Assembly (NCBI GenBank): GCA_022432975.1
Contig: CM039508.1
Coordinates: forward strand, 14,168,954-14,232,953
DNA from: Begonia masoniana
Lineage: Eukaryota > Streptophyta > Magnoliopsida > Cucurbitales > Begoniaceae
Reading direction: 5' to 3'
DNA length: 64,000 bases
Part shown: piece after piece, positions 11,964 through 23,759 of the stretch
Position numbering within the stretch: the first letter of the stretch is position 1
How the letters are laid out: each line of letters starts with the position of its first letter
The notes under the pieces: model-generated
What the model was told of the DNA's origin: nothing
Databases searched by the model: none
What the model saw: the letters and a program-made list of their open reading frames with translations, nothing else
Translations under genes and position numbers: made by a program

Positions 11964-12249
11964 TGTAACACCCTGATTTTTGGGACTATGGATTTCATTT
12001 CGGGATCTCCAATTTTATCGTATAGTGTTCTAATTTGTAGAATTATTAAATTAATCCCAATTGGCAAGCGAGAAGTTTTATTGGAACCCCTAGGATTTAT
12101 GGGAATTTTTGGTGAGTTTTATTAATTTGGAGAAAACCCAAACCATAGTTTATTTAATAGAAATTAATTAAAGGTAGTAGAGAGGGCGAATTAGTAATTA
12201 TGCAGGGAAAAATATTATTAAACCTAAAATTCCTTTCTTTCCCTCACGG
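11964..12249 (+). repeat. T2 3' LTR, first 286 bp (inverted piece)
   Basis: It begins tgtaacaccctgatttttgg and is the reverse complement of 17502-17782. It ends at cacgg where a T1-family LTR begins on the opposite strand. In the un-inverted order it continues directly into the LTR piece at 1-830, interrupted by T1. The ORF at 11931-12125 is not a gene. Confidence 0.9.
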
Positions 12250-14865
12250 TGTAGCGAACCTAACACTGTACCTTTATTTTCTCGTAATATTTTTTTTTAT
12301 CCTCGTAATACTTCGTAAATTTGTGCGAAATTTACATAGTATACAAATTCGTTAAAATCGTTCGAAAACTATTCTTAAAACCATTTAGATAAACATAGAA
12401 AACACTTAATAAAAACCATTAAAATACAAGTTAAAACAATTATAAAAACAAATTAAAACAATAAAAACCATCGGCCAATGCTTGGAGGGGCAAAAGGGAC
12501 AATCGTCCCATAAAAGCAGGGGCGATCGATCGCCCAATGCTAGGCGATCGATCGCCCATTGAAAAAAATTGAGGGGCGATCGATCGCCCCTCATTGTGGC
12601 GATCGATCGCCCATATAAAATTGAGGGGCGATCGATCGCCCCACATATGGCGATCGATCGCCCCACTCTCTGGAAAATCCAGAGAGCGGCGATCGATCAT
12701 GCCGATTGATGGCGATCGATCGGCATGTCCTCTGGAATCCGATTTCCAGAGGACTTGCTTCCTATTTTCTTTCTCATTTCCTGCATACTTATACACCAAA
12801 CAAAAAACTTCACACTTTCATTAACAAAATTCTACCTACACCATAACCATACACTCCAACATAAAATTGCCCAATACTCGTACATCTCCCATAACCCCAC
12901 TCAAACCGACTCAAAACATATTTAACACGAAATACTTTTTCATGAAAACGAACTGCGTGGATCCATTTAAAAATCGATCAAATCCCTATAATATAAATTA
13001 TCTAGCAGTTCCCGTATATCATCGATAAAATACTTTTCAAAGCAGTTTATAAAATAGTTTTCCAAAACATAAAACATAAACCTATCAACTAACCAGATTC
13101 CAAGCATCCTAATATGTTCAATCTATACAATTTCTCCTACGATCTAACTATCGTATCCCCAAAATACTTACGTATATCCCCACGGGTCAAAAGGCGCATC
13201 GACTGCCCAACGCACTCCCACGGGCCATCTTCCTTCAACTGCATCATTCCTCGGGTGGAGGGATCTCGTCCTCACCTATATCAAGATCACCTACACCATA
13301 CAGACAATCTATGAGCTAAAGGCTCAGCAAGTTTCGTAAATGCAAATGCATGCTGTGCGTATGAGTTCGTAAATCATGCAACATTTTCTTATCATTACAT
13401 AGGTTGTCACCGAGATCTCAACCCGCTATATGGAGAGGGCACGTCCGGCGGTTGGACAACCCTTTCCACCTAGCGGAGGCGGGTACATGCTTACATACGT
13501 ACAACCATGCCTGAGTCCCACCTCGCATGACCATATAACATACATGGGTTCTTATTAGATGCGGTATTGTGACCGACCCTTCTCAGCCTTCACAATAGGT
13601 CAATATCCCCCTTTCGGGCCACATCGCCATTTTCTTTAAAACATAGTGTGGAAATTCATTTTCTATGCATAATTGAAAAGACGTGATGCATGAACAATTT
13701 ATAACGTAATATAAACATACAACATACGTACCCTCGAGACAATAGAAGCAATTAAAAGCATATCCTATAAAAGAACTAATCCTAACTACCCAACCAAAGC
13801 GTTTAAACAAACAAATCCACAATAATCCTCGACACGACCTCGATATACGGTGTAGGCCAATCGGCCAGAGTAAGTCACGAGAACCTACCTCGTGCGTGTT
13901 TAACTTCAAGCTCTGTCCACGAGCATCGTTCACCTAAGCAATTCACAACAGTTTTTGTTAAAACGCGTTTGAATCATTAACGTCCAAATTAACGAAATCC
14001 TTAACTAAGGAAATTTCTAAATTTCTAACTTAAATAATCTAGACATTTTAACCAAAAAAATTAACGCTCGATACTTCGAAACCACCATTTACGAGTTTTT
14101 CCAAAAACCCAAAAATTCATCAAACCCTAACATTTGTCCTAAATCGGTTAACTTCGTCTCATAATGCTCAATACGTCCTTTATATCCACAAACATGATAA
14201 ACCTATAAATTTCAAACCCTAAATCACGTTTTTAACGAAACCCTAACCGTTAAACTCTCCAAAAATCGAAGTAAACGTTCCAAAAACCATAGAATCATAC
14301 CTAGGGTCGGGTTTAGAAGAGAAAACGTGAAGGATCGGAGGTCGATCGAAGAGCGTTGGTTGCCGGAATGGAGAACGCCGTGAGAGGAGAAGGAGAAAAT
14401 CGCCGCGGAGAAAAATCATAGAGAAGAAAAGTCGTGGAGTGTTGCTGGAGAAGAAAACTTGTGATTTTAATTAAATTTTTACTTGGAAAATTACCATTTT
14501 GCCATTCCTTTGATTTTCTATTTGTTTCTTCCTTTGTTTCGTTAATTAGCTAACGATTCGATTTCTCCAAATTTTCTTATTTCGCCAATAAATCCAACTT
14601 ATTACCAGGGTTCCATTAAAATTGTCCATGCGCAAAACGGACCTTGTTCACTATTTTTACCACAACATCTTTTATATTACGAGAAACGTAATTCTCGTAA
14701 AATTAGCGTTAAACTCCTAAAATTCCCAAATTTTTTTTAAAATCCATATTAATTATTAGGATCGTAATAACGCTTCCTTTTCACGAAACTGACTTAATTT
14801 GACATAATTACAAAAATGCCATTATACATATAATTACAAAATCTCGTAAAGAACCGAGTGTTACA
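12250..14865 (-). mobile_element. T1-family solo LTR (2.6 kb)
   Basis: It runs tgtagcgaacc to gtgttaca on the plus strand, that is TGTAACACTCGG to GCTACA on the minus strand. There is no internal region, so it is a solo LTR left by recombination between the two LTRs of a former element. It was inserted into T2 gag: taatt follows at 14866-14870, and the partner copy is aatta at 7830-7834 across the inversion. It is longer than the T1 3' LTR because it keeps the ~130 bp lost there. Confidence 0.88.
12520..12726. repeat. Palindrome cluster in solo LTR
   Basis: Six perfect palindromes with core GGCGATCGATCGCC occur at 12520-12535, 12543-12556, 12570-12593, 12598-12611, 12625-12642 and 12649-12662. 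The one at 12570-12593 is a 24-bp perfect palindrome. A hairpin with 12-bp arms (one mismatch) occupies 12699-12726. A CTCTCTGG/CCAGAGAG hairpin lies beside it near 12665-12687. There are more intact palindromes here than in the T1 3' LTR. Confidence 0.92.
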
Positions 14866-15208
14866 TAATTGAGTCCCACCAATGCCTTGCACTCAATGCA
14901 AAATGAAAAACAGCACAAGTAATCTTGTCCCCCTCTTCGACCTTGGCATACAAAAACATGTCTTCAATTGTTCGAATCCATTCTTCAGCATAGATAGGAT
15001 CCTAAACTTGGCCATTAAATATCGGAGGTCGAAGTCGGTGAAAACGCTCGCTACCATGGTCGTGAGTCGTATTCGAGCGAGAATTCCCATGCTGCTCTCT
15101 AGTAGCCACAAGCTGTTCAATCTGGCGGGATTGGCGAAGAACCAATTCTGTTAACTGGGCAATGGTATTACTGTCTTCGTTGGTTTCTCTTTGTTGACCT
15201 CTCACCAT
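14866..15208 (-). pseudogene. T2 gag, N-terminal part
   Basis: Reading from ATG at 15206-15208 it encodes MVRGQQRETNEDSNTIAQLT, similar in layout to the T1 and T3 gag starts, up to FHRLRPPIFNGQV. The gag domain then continues in another frame toward 14866, so an indel is present. At 14866 the codons run into the TSD taatt, and the frame continues in the segment starting at 7830. It is inactive: split, frameshifted and lacking its partner. Confidence 0.87.
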
Positions 15209-15346
15209 CTTGAAAGTCCTTCCATAATATCATAAACACATATTAACTTTAATGACATTACTAAAATCATAAACACTTACAGTTGTTGGAGTGTACTCAT
15301 GCGGCGATTTGTGCTGGTAAGCAGTTTACAGAACCGATTTTAAAAC

Positions 15347-15368
15347 CCAGGTGCTTTGATACCAAAGT
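15347..15368 (-). promoter_or_regulatory. T2 primer-binding site
   Basis: On the minus strand the bases following the LTR read acaactttggtatcaaagc. This matches the initiator-Met primer site with one change (caaag for cagag). It sits directly beside the LTR end at 15369 and confirms that 15369-17782 is the 5' LTR of a minus-strand element. Confidence 0.8.
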
Positions 15369-15600
15369 TGTCACGACCCGAAACCCAATGGGCCGCGACT
15401 CTCATAATCGTATTCTTATTCCTATTCTTGACTTGTATATCTTTTTTTTGCTAAGAGCATTGAGAACCACGTGAAAAATCTCATTTGAAATCACTAGAAA
15501 ATTTCTTGAAACATTTATTAAACTTAAAGAGGAAATTTAGAAGAGGATACACTCGGGTTTGGAAAAAAGGGGAGGGGCAGAATCGGGTAATCAGCAGGGC

Positions 15601-15738
15601 CGATCGATTGGCTAAAATAGCCGATCGTTCGCCCTCCCTAAAAATCACTCAGCCGATCGATCGCTCATACCATGAGCGATCGATCGCCCCTCAAAAATCA
15701 ACACCGCCAATCGATCGCGCAACAGCTGGTCGATTGGC
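15601..15738. repeat. Hairpin cluster in T2 LTR
   Basis: A hairpin with 15-bp perfect arms (15654-15668 and 15672-15686, 3-base loop acc) is built on CGATCGATCGC. A second has 9-bp perfect arms (15706-15714 and 15730-15738). A weaker one (15601-15613 with 15619-15631) has two mismatches. More cgatcgatcg copies follow near 15778-15812. The cluster lies 230-445 bp from the LTR's 3' end, as in the T1 and T3 LTRs, although the surrounding LTR sequence is not alignable by eye. Confidence 0.85.
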
Positions 15739-16501
15739 ACCTTCTCTGATTTCTATAATAAAACTGGACCAGCCCGCCGATCGATCGCAACCCCTGCCGA
15801 TCGACCGACATCTCCTCTGGCCAAAAATTTCCTCACAGCAAAACTCCCTTCCTCGCCTACAAACCACACCAGGACACCATACAATAAACTCATCTCAATT
15901 CCTCAAAATTTCATCAATCAAACCCACTTTAAATCATTCAACAAGAAGCTTAAATTCACTAAATCATCCATCATTGAAAATCATACGAAAACGAACGTTT
16001 AGACCATAGCGGAAGACAAAATGAGTATAAATCTCTTAGTCATAAATTCATCCTAAATCAAAGAAAACCAACAATCATCTTATTTACTTATCATCGTACG
16101 AAAATCCTATAGAAATCCTTTTCTACCTATAATCCATAACATGACATTACCAAGACTTGCTAGGAGCACCACCCTCGGGTCAAAATCGCCACCCAACCAC
16201 AAACACCGCCATGAGCACCATCCAACAACCTCTCTTTGACATTGTCACTTGGATTGAGATCCTCACCTTCCAACTCGTCACCTACATCATAAGGTTCAAA
16301 CTATAAGCCTAATGCTTAGTAAGGAGTGAACCACAATTGTATATAAAAGTTCATGAAATGCATGTTTCACACTAGTCATGTTCGTGTTCGTGGTCATTTT
16401 CTTATTCATCATTTACTTGGCATAAATTAAGAGAGGACACAGGGAAAAGGCAAGGGAACATAATCGTGGTCCAAACGGACAATAGTAGTAACGACTAATC
16501 C

Positions 16502-16617
16502 AGCCCCTACCAGCGAGAGGATCCGCAAACTATCGTGCAGTATCAACCTGGCCCCCACCAGCGGGAGGATCCGCGAGTCTTCCTGCCAGTCCGGCCCCCA
16601 ACAGCGGGAGGATCCGC
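16502..16617 (-). repeat. Triple short repeat in T2 LTR
   Basis: Three copies of a 25-bp motif (ggcccccaccagcgggag, then gatccgc) start at 16502, 16550 and 16593, with unrelated spacers. The spacing of 48 and 43 bp is irregular, so this is a cluster of short direct repeats, not a strict minisatellite. A regulatory role in the LTR is possible but unproven. Confidence 0.75.
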
Positions 16618-17782
16618 AAACCGTACAAAAATATTGTGAACATAATCATGGCCAATTCACCTCGTTCTACGCTTAATCATGCTTACATAAACATTTCATA
16701 TTCTTAACTTAGTCATACAAATGTGCACACGATGTATGAATATGGTTTCACATGAGAATGACATACTATGTGGACAACAATATATCATGTATCATAACAT
16801 AGCACTCTACTCAAGTTCATCAAATCAAGACTTACAACAAGACATAGTCATCAACAATCACTCAAACAAACCTTTCTAATGTCCTTACGATGTAGGGCCC
16901 TAGTGGCCGGAAATCCTAATACACTCACTTACCTGGGCTCCTTAGCAATGTCGTGTCTTCACCTTAAGCTCTTTCACCTATGACATTTAATATTCCGATG
17001 TTAAAATCAATCCTAAGTAATCTAAACTCAAAACTAGCAAAATCCTAGCTAAGGAAATTTCCTAGAAGTCTAACTTATCTTTTTATGGAATTTTGTTGAG
17101 CACTTGGCGTGTATCAAATTTTTAGCCTAACATTAATGGCATTTAAATCTATCAACCACCAAATATCAAGCCAACAACCATTATTTCTCAACCTACTATC
17201 AACAATAGTCCAAGCTCCTCCATTAATACGCATTAAAACACAAAACCTAACTATTTCCAATGTTACTCTATATAGCTTCGCGATTTAAACACTACAATCC
17301 TATTTAGTATAAACCCCTAATTCAAAAACTCAACGATTAAATTATCAAGAACTTACTCAGGGCTTGAATCCTTGAAGAAAATGGAAGATAATCGATCGTT
17401 GGAGGAGAGAGCGTGGAATGGAGGAGGAATGCCGAAGGGAGGAGAAAAGGAATGTACGAAGAAGGAGAGGGGGGGAAAGGTCGGCTGGAGAGGAAACCGT
17501 GAGGGAAAGAAAGGAATTTTAGGTTTAATAATATTTTTCCCTGCATAATTACTAATTCGTCCTCTCTACTACCTTTAATTAATTTCTATTAAATAAACTA
17601 TGGTTTGGGTTTTCTCAAAACTAATAAAACTCACCAAAAATTCCCATAAATCCTAGGGGTTCCAATAAAATTTCTTGCTCGTCAATTGGGCTTAATTTAA
17701 TAATTATACGAATTAGAACACTATATGATAAAATTGGAGATCCCAAAATGAAATCCATAGTCCCAAAAACCTGGGTGTTACA

Positions 17783-18190
17783 CACTCAACCTCACTTGCT
17801 TGATACGTTCAGCTCTTTTGGAACAAATCGATTGAAGTAAAGTTTCTTATACTTCATCAAACGCATTACTAAGTCTTAATTACATGTCCATGAAGGTTGT
17901 TGGGTCCTTTATACATGTCGTTCTCATCCTTTCAAGTTAAAACCTTGAATGTGAAATGGATAACTTAGTTTCGAACCACAAAACATGTAACACTAAACCT
18001 CATTTGCTTGATACGTTCAGCTCTTTTGTAACAAATCGATTGAAGTGAAGTTTCTTATACTTCATAAAACGCATTACTAAGTCTTAATTACGCGTCCATG
18101 AAGGTTGTTTGTTCCTCAATACACGTCGTTCTCATCCCTTCAAGTTAAAACCTTGAATGTGAAATGGATAACTTAGGTTCTAACCACAAG
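17783..18190 (+). repeat. 208-bp satellite, block 1
   Basis: About two monomers of the 208-bp satellite lie between T2 and the Cassandra-like LTR. The block starts abruptly at cactcaacctc where T2 ends and runs on, in phase, into block 2 across the 377-bp insertion. No genes. Confidence 0.95.
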
Positions 18191-18567
18191 TGTAACGACC
18201 CCGTTTCCCAGCAAGATATTGTCCGCTCTGGAGCTTGGGCCGCAGCACAATATCCTCTCCTCACGGCTTTGTTTGGTGATAACTTCCTGGAAGGTCACCC
18301 AACCAGGGATTGCTCTCGCCGAAGCACTTTTAACTTCGGAGTTCTTATGGGATCCGTTGCCAATCGTGCTCCAAAACGCGTCTTGTTATCTTGGGATGGT
18401 CTCTTTACATATGTTTCATTTCCACATACTTCCCCAAGCGATGTGGGATTGTGAAGACCCCCTTTTTACGACCTGTCACCTTCCGGTACGTCGGCGCGGA
18501 CATACCGCCATCTGGGTTTCGGTTCGTGCAGCCATTGTACACACACATACACATCCGGGTCATCACA
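18191..18567 (-). mobile_element. Cassandra-like TRIM solo LTR with 5S rRNA sequence
   Basis: This is a 377-bp insertion in a satellite monomer, with TG and CA ends (minus strand TGTGATGACCCGG to GGTCGTTACA). It is flanked by acaag (18186-18190) and aaaag (18568-18572), a TSD with one mismatch. The minus strand carries TCCCACATCG near its start and then a 5S-rRNA-like segment. Cassandra TRIMs are known for 5S-derived sequence in their LTRs, and this fits that family. There is only one LTR copy and no internal part, so it is a solo LTR. ORFs at 18164-18633 are chance. Confidence 0.8.
18283..18358 (-). ncRNA. 5S-rRNA-like segment inside the TRIM LTR
   Basis: On the minus strand the bases cggatcccataagaactccg, aagttaaaagtgcttcggcg, agagc and ttgggtgacct follow the plant 5S rRNA from the middle of the gene through box A and box C of its internal RNA polymerase III promoter. 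Box A is recognisable (gttaaaagtgcttcggc) but has changes from the gene. It is a derived copy inside a mobile element, not part of an rDNA array. Whether it is still transcribed cannot be seen. Confidence 0.75.
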
Positions 18568-21500
18568 AAAAGTGATGTAACACTCAACTTCATTTGCTTG
18601 AAACATTCAGCTCTTTTGGAACAAATCGATTGATGTAAAGTTTATTATACTTCATCAAACGCATTACTAAGTCTCAAATACGCGTCCATGAAGGTTATTG
18701 GATCCTCAATACACGTCGTTCTAATCACTTCAAGTTAAAACCTTGAATGTGAAATGGATATCTTAGGTTCTAACAACAAGTCATGTAACACTCAACCACA
18801 TTTGCTTGATACGTTCAGCTCTTTTGGAAAAAATCGATTGAAGTTAAGTTTCTTATACTTCATCAAATGCATTACTAAGTCTTAATGACGCGTCCATGAA
18901 GGTTATTGAGTCCTCAATACACGTCGTTCTCGTCACTTCAAATTAAAACCTTGAATGTGAAATGGATAACTTAGGTTCTAACCACAAGTCATGTAACACT
19001 CAACCCCATTTGCTTGATACGTTCAGCTCTTTTGGAACAAATCGATCGTAGTAAAGTTTCTTATACTTCATCAAACGCATTACTAAGTCCTAATTACGCG
19101 TCCATAAAGGTTATTAGGTCCACAATACACGTCGTTCTCATCACTTCAAGTTACAACCTATAATGTGAAATGGATAACTTAGTTTCTAACCACAAGACTT
19201 GTAACACTCAACCTCATTTGCTTGATACGTTCAGCTATTTTGTAACAAATAGATTGAAGTGAAGTTTCTTATACTTCATAAAACACATTATTAAGTCTTA
19301 ATTACGCATCCATGAAGGTGGTTGGGTCCTCAATACACGTCGTTCTTATCCCTTCATGTTAAAACCTTGAATTTGAAATGGATAACTTAGGTTATAACCA
19401 CAAGTCATGTAACACTCAACTTCATTTTCTTGATACATTAACCTCTTTTGGAACAAATCGATTGAAGTAAAGTTTCTTATACTTCATCAAACGCATTACT
19501 AAGTCTCAAATACGCGTCCATGAAAGTTATTGGATCCTCAATACCTCTCGTTCTCATCACTTCAAGTTAAAATCTTGAATGTGAAACGGATAATAACTTA
19601 GGTTCTAACCACAAGTCATGTAACACTCAACCATATTTGGTTGATACGTTCAGCTCCTTTGGAACAAATCGATTGAAGTAAAGTGTCTTATACTTCATAA
19701 ATTGCAATACGAAGTCTTAATCACGTGTCCATGATGGTTGTTCGGTCCTCAATACACGTCATTGTCATCCCTACAAGTTAAAACCATGAATGTGAAAAGG
19801 ATAACTTAGGTTCTAATTACAAGTCAAGTAACACTCAACTTCCATTTGCTTGATACGTTCAGCTCTTTTGGAACAAATCGATTGAAGTAAAGTTTCTTAC
19901 ACTTCATAAAACGCATTACTAAGTCTTAATTACGCGTCCATGATGGTTGTTGGGTCCTCAATACACATCGTTCTCATCCTTTCAAGTTAAAACCTTGAAT
20001 GTGAAATGGATAACTTAGGTTCTAACTACAAGTCATGTAACACTCAACCTCATTTTCTTGATACGTATGCTATTTTGGAACAAATCAATTGAAGTAAAGT
20101 TTCTTATACTTCATCAAACGCATTACTAAGTCTTAATTACGCGTCCACGAAGGTTATTGGGTCCTCAATACACGTCGTTCTCGTCACTTCAAGTTAAAAC
20201 CTTGAAAGTGAAATGGATAACTTAGGTTCTAACCACAAATCATGTAACACTCAACTTCATTTGCTTGATACATTCAGCTCTTTTGGAACAAATCGATTGA
20301 AGTAAAATTTCTTATACTTCATCAAACGTATTACTAAGTCTCAAATACGCGTCCATGTAGGTTATTGAATCCTCAATACATGCCGTTCTCATCACTTCAA
20401 GTTAAAACCTTGAATGTGAAATGGATAATAACTTAGGTTCTAACCACAAGTCATGTAACACTCAACCACATTTGGTGGATACGTTCAGCTTTTTGGAACA
20501 AATCGATTGAAATAAAGTTTCTTATACTTCATAAAACGCATTACGAAGTCTTAATTACGCATCCATGATGGTTGTTGGGTCCTCAATACACATCGCTCTC
20601 AGCCCTAAAACTTAAAACCTTGAATGTGAAAAGGATAACTTAGGTTCTAACCACAAGTCATGTAACACCTAACTTCATTAGCTTGATACGTTCAGCTCTT
20701 TTGGAATAAAACGATTGAAGTAAAGTTTCTTGTACTTCATAAAACGCATTACTAAGTCTTAATTACGCGTCCATGAAGGTTGTTGGGTCCTCAATAAACA
20801 TTGTTCTCATCCCTTCAAGTTAAAACCTTGAATGTGAAATGGATAACTTAGGTTCTAACCACAAGTCCTGTAATACTCAACCTTATTTGCTTGATACGTC
20901 CGCTCTTTTGGAACAAATCAATTGAAGTAAAGTTTCTTACACTTCATCAAACGCATTACTAAGTCTTAATTACGCGTCCATGAAGGTTATTGGGTCCTCA
21001 ATACACGTCGTTCTAATCACTTCAAGTTAAAACCTTGAATGTGAAATGGATATCTTAGGTTCTAACAACAAGTCATGTAACACTCAACCACATTTGCTTG
21101 ATACGTTCAGCTCTTTTGGAAAAAATCGATTGAAGTTAAGTTCTTATACTTCATCAAATGCATTACTAAGTCTAATGACGCGTCCATGAAGGTTATTGAG
21201 TCCTCAATACACGTCGTTCTCGTCACTTCAAATTAAAACCTTGAATGTGAAATGGATAACTTAGGTTCTAACCACAAGTCATGTAACACTCAACCCCATT
21301 TGCTTGATACGTTCAGCTCTTTTGGAACAAATCGATCGTAGTAAAGTTTCTTATACTTCATCAAACGCATTACTAAGTCCTAATTACGCGTCCATAAAGG
21401 TTATTAGGTCCACAATACACGTCGTTCTCATCACTTCAAGTTACAACCTATAATGTGAAATGGATAACTTAGTTTCTAACCACAAGACTTGTAACACTCA

Positions 21501-23759
21501 ACCTCATTTGCTGATACGTTCAGCTATTTTGTAACAAATAGATTGAAGTGAAGTTTCTTATACTTCATAAACACATTATTAAGTCTTAATTACGCATCCA
21601 TGAAGGTGGTTGGGTCCTCAATACACGTCGTTCTTATCCCTTCATGTTAAAACCTTGAATTTGAAATGGATAACTTAGGTTATAACCACAAGTCATGTAA
21701 CACTCAACTTCATTTTCTTGATACATTAACCTCTTTTGGAACAAATCGATTGAAGTAAAGTTTCTTATACTTCATCAAACGCATTACTAAGTCTCAAATA
21801 CGCGTCCATGAAAGTTATTGGATCCTCAATACCTCTCGTTCTCATCACTTCAAGTTAAAATCTTGAATGTGAAACGGATAATAACTTAGGTTCTAACCAC
21901 AAGTCATGTAACACTCAACCATATTTGGTTGATACGTTCAGCTCCTTTGGAACAAATCGATTGAAGTAAAGTGTCTTATACTTCATAAATTGCAATACGA
22001 AGTCTTAATCACGTGTCCATGATGGTTGTTCGGTCCTCAATACACGTCATTGTCATCCCTACAAGTTAAAACCATGAATGTGAAAAGGATAACTTAGGTT
22101 CTAATTACAAGTCAAGTAACACTCAACTTCCATTTGCTTGATACGTTCAGCTCTTTTGGAACAAATCGATTGAAGTAAAGTTTCTTACACTTCATAAAAC
22201 GCATTACTAAGTCTTAATTACGCGTCCATGATGGTTGTTGGGTCCTCAATACACATCGTTCTCATCCTTTCAAGTTAAAACCTTGAATGTGAAATGGATA
22301 ACTTAGGTTCTAACTACAAGTCATGTAACACTCAACCTCATTTTCTTGATACGTATGCTATTTTGGAACAAATCAATTGAAGTAAAGTTTCTTATACTTC
22401 ATCAAACGCATTACTAAGTCTTAATTACGCGTCCACGAAGGTTATTGGGTCCTCAATACACGTCGTTCTCGTCACTTCAAGTTAAAACCTTGAAAGTGAA
22501 ATGGATAACTTAGGTTCTAACCACAAATCATGTAACACTCAACTTCATTTGCTTGATACATTCAGCTCTTTTGGAACAAATCGATTGAAGTAAAATTTCT
22601 TATACTTCATCAAACGTATTACTAAGTCTCAAATACGCGTCCATGTAGGTTATTGAATCCTCAATACATGCCGTTCTCATCACTTCAAGTTAAAACCTTG
22701 AATGTGAAATGGATAATAACTTAGGTTCTAACCACAAGTCATGTAACACTCAACCACATTTGGTGGATACGTTCAGCTTTTTTGGAACAAATCGATTGAA
22801 ATAAAGTTTCTTATACTTCATAAAACGCATTACGAAGTCTTAATTACGCATCCATGATGGTTGTTGGGTCCTCAATACACATCGCTCTCATCCCTAAAAC
22901 TTAAAACCTTGAATGTGAAAAGGATAACTTAGGTTCTAACCACAAGTCATGTAACACCTAACTTCATTAGCTTGATACGTTCAGCTCTTTTGGAATAAAA
23001 CGATTGAAGTAAAGTTTCTTGTACTTCATAAAACGCATTACTAAGTCTTAATTACGCGTCCATGAAGGTTGTTGGGTCCTCAATAAACATTGTTCTCATC
23101 CCTTCAAGTTAAAACCTTGAATGTGAAATGGATAACTTAGGTTCTAACCACAAGTCCTGTAATACTCAACCTTATTTGCTTGATACGTCCGCTCTTTTGG
23201 AACAAATCAATTGAAGTAAAGTTTCTTACACTTCATCAAACGCATTACTAAGTCTTAATTACGCGTCCATGAAGGTTATTGGGTCCTCAATACACGTCGT
23301 TCTCGTCACTTCAAGTTAAAACCTTGAATGTGAAATGGATAACTTAGGTTCTAACCACAGGTCATGTAACACTCAACCACATTTGCTTGATACGTTCAGC
23401 TCTTTCGGAACAAATCGATTGAAGTAAAGTTTCTTATACTTCATTAAACACATTACTAAGTCCTAGTTACGCGTCCATTAAGGTTATGAGGTCCATAATA
23501 CACGTAGTTCTTATCACTTCAAGTTACAACCTATAATGTGAAATGGATAACTTAGTTTCTAACCACAAGACTTGTGACATTCAACCTCATTTGCTTGATA
23601 CGTTCAGCTTTTTTGTAACAAATCGATTGAAGTGAAGTTTCTTATACTTCATAAAAGGCATTACTAAGTCTTAATTATGCGTCCATGAAGGGTGTTGGGT
23701 CCTCAATACACGTCGTTCTCATCCCTTCATGTTAAAACCTTGAATGTGAAATGGATAAC
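18568..23759 (+). repeat. 208-bp satellite, block 2 (11-mer higher-order repeat)
   Basis: About 25 direct monomers. Landmarks of each monomer are cttgatacgttcagctcttt, caaatcgattgaag and acgcgtccatgaagg. A segment of about 2290 bp (11 monomers) at ~18705-20996 recurs almost unchanged at ~20997-23290: distinctive variants such as atcgatcgtagtaaag (19041, 21331) recur at that spacing. The two copies differ by a few single-base gaps and substitutions. The block ends at ataac (23755-23759), the TSD of NA. Confidence 0.95.

Larger units (their letters stand above)
7830..12249 (+). other. Inverted segment of T2 between two opposed T1-family LTRs
   Basis: These 4420 bp carry T2 gag-pol and 286 bp of its 3' LTR on the plus strand, whereas the rest of T2 (14866-17782 and 1-830) is on the minus strand. 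Turning the segment around restores every junction. The edge base run cacgg (12245-12249) becomes ccgtg and pairs with the T1 TSD at 826-830. The edge aatta (7830-7834) becomes taatt and pairs with the TSD at 14866-14870. The gag codons then join in frame. The segment is bounded on both sides by T1-family LTRs in opposite orientation, the usual substrate for inversion by recombination. Confidence 0.85.
15369..17782 (-). repeat. T2 5' LTR, complete (2.41 kb)
   Basis: It reads TGTAACACCC to GTCGTGACA on the minus strand. It is the only complete LTR of T2 in the window and the reference for the pieces at 1-830 and 11964-12249. Its outer end abuts satellite sequence (cactcaacctc at 17783), so T2 itself was inserted in the array. 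The matching TSD is off the left end of the window. ORFs inside (15485-16009, 17337-17546) come from repeat sequence and are not genes. Confidence 0.9.

Noticed and set aside
15485..16009. 174-codon ORF in the T2 LTR
   Set aside because: It reads through the CGATCGATCG hairpin cluster (repeated ADRSP and IDR motifs) on the strand opposite to the element. Repeat-derived.
18283..18358. A genuine 5S rRNA gene
   Set aside because: It is partial, has substitutions in the promoter boxes, and lies inside a 377-bp insertion with TG/CA ends and a near-perfect TSD.
18164..18633. Overlapping ORFs of 62-118 codons around the Cassandra-like LTR
   Set aside because: They cross the LTR/satellite junctions and contain the 5S-like segment. 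No protein similarity.
17783..23759. Array of regularly spaced repeats resembling a CRISPR
   Set aside because: The 208-bp units are direct tandem monomers with no short-repeat/unique-spacer structure, in a plant context.
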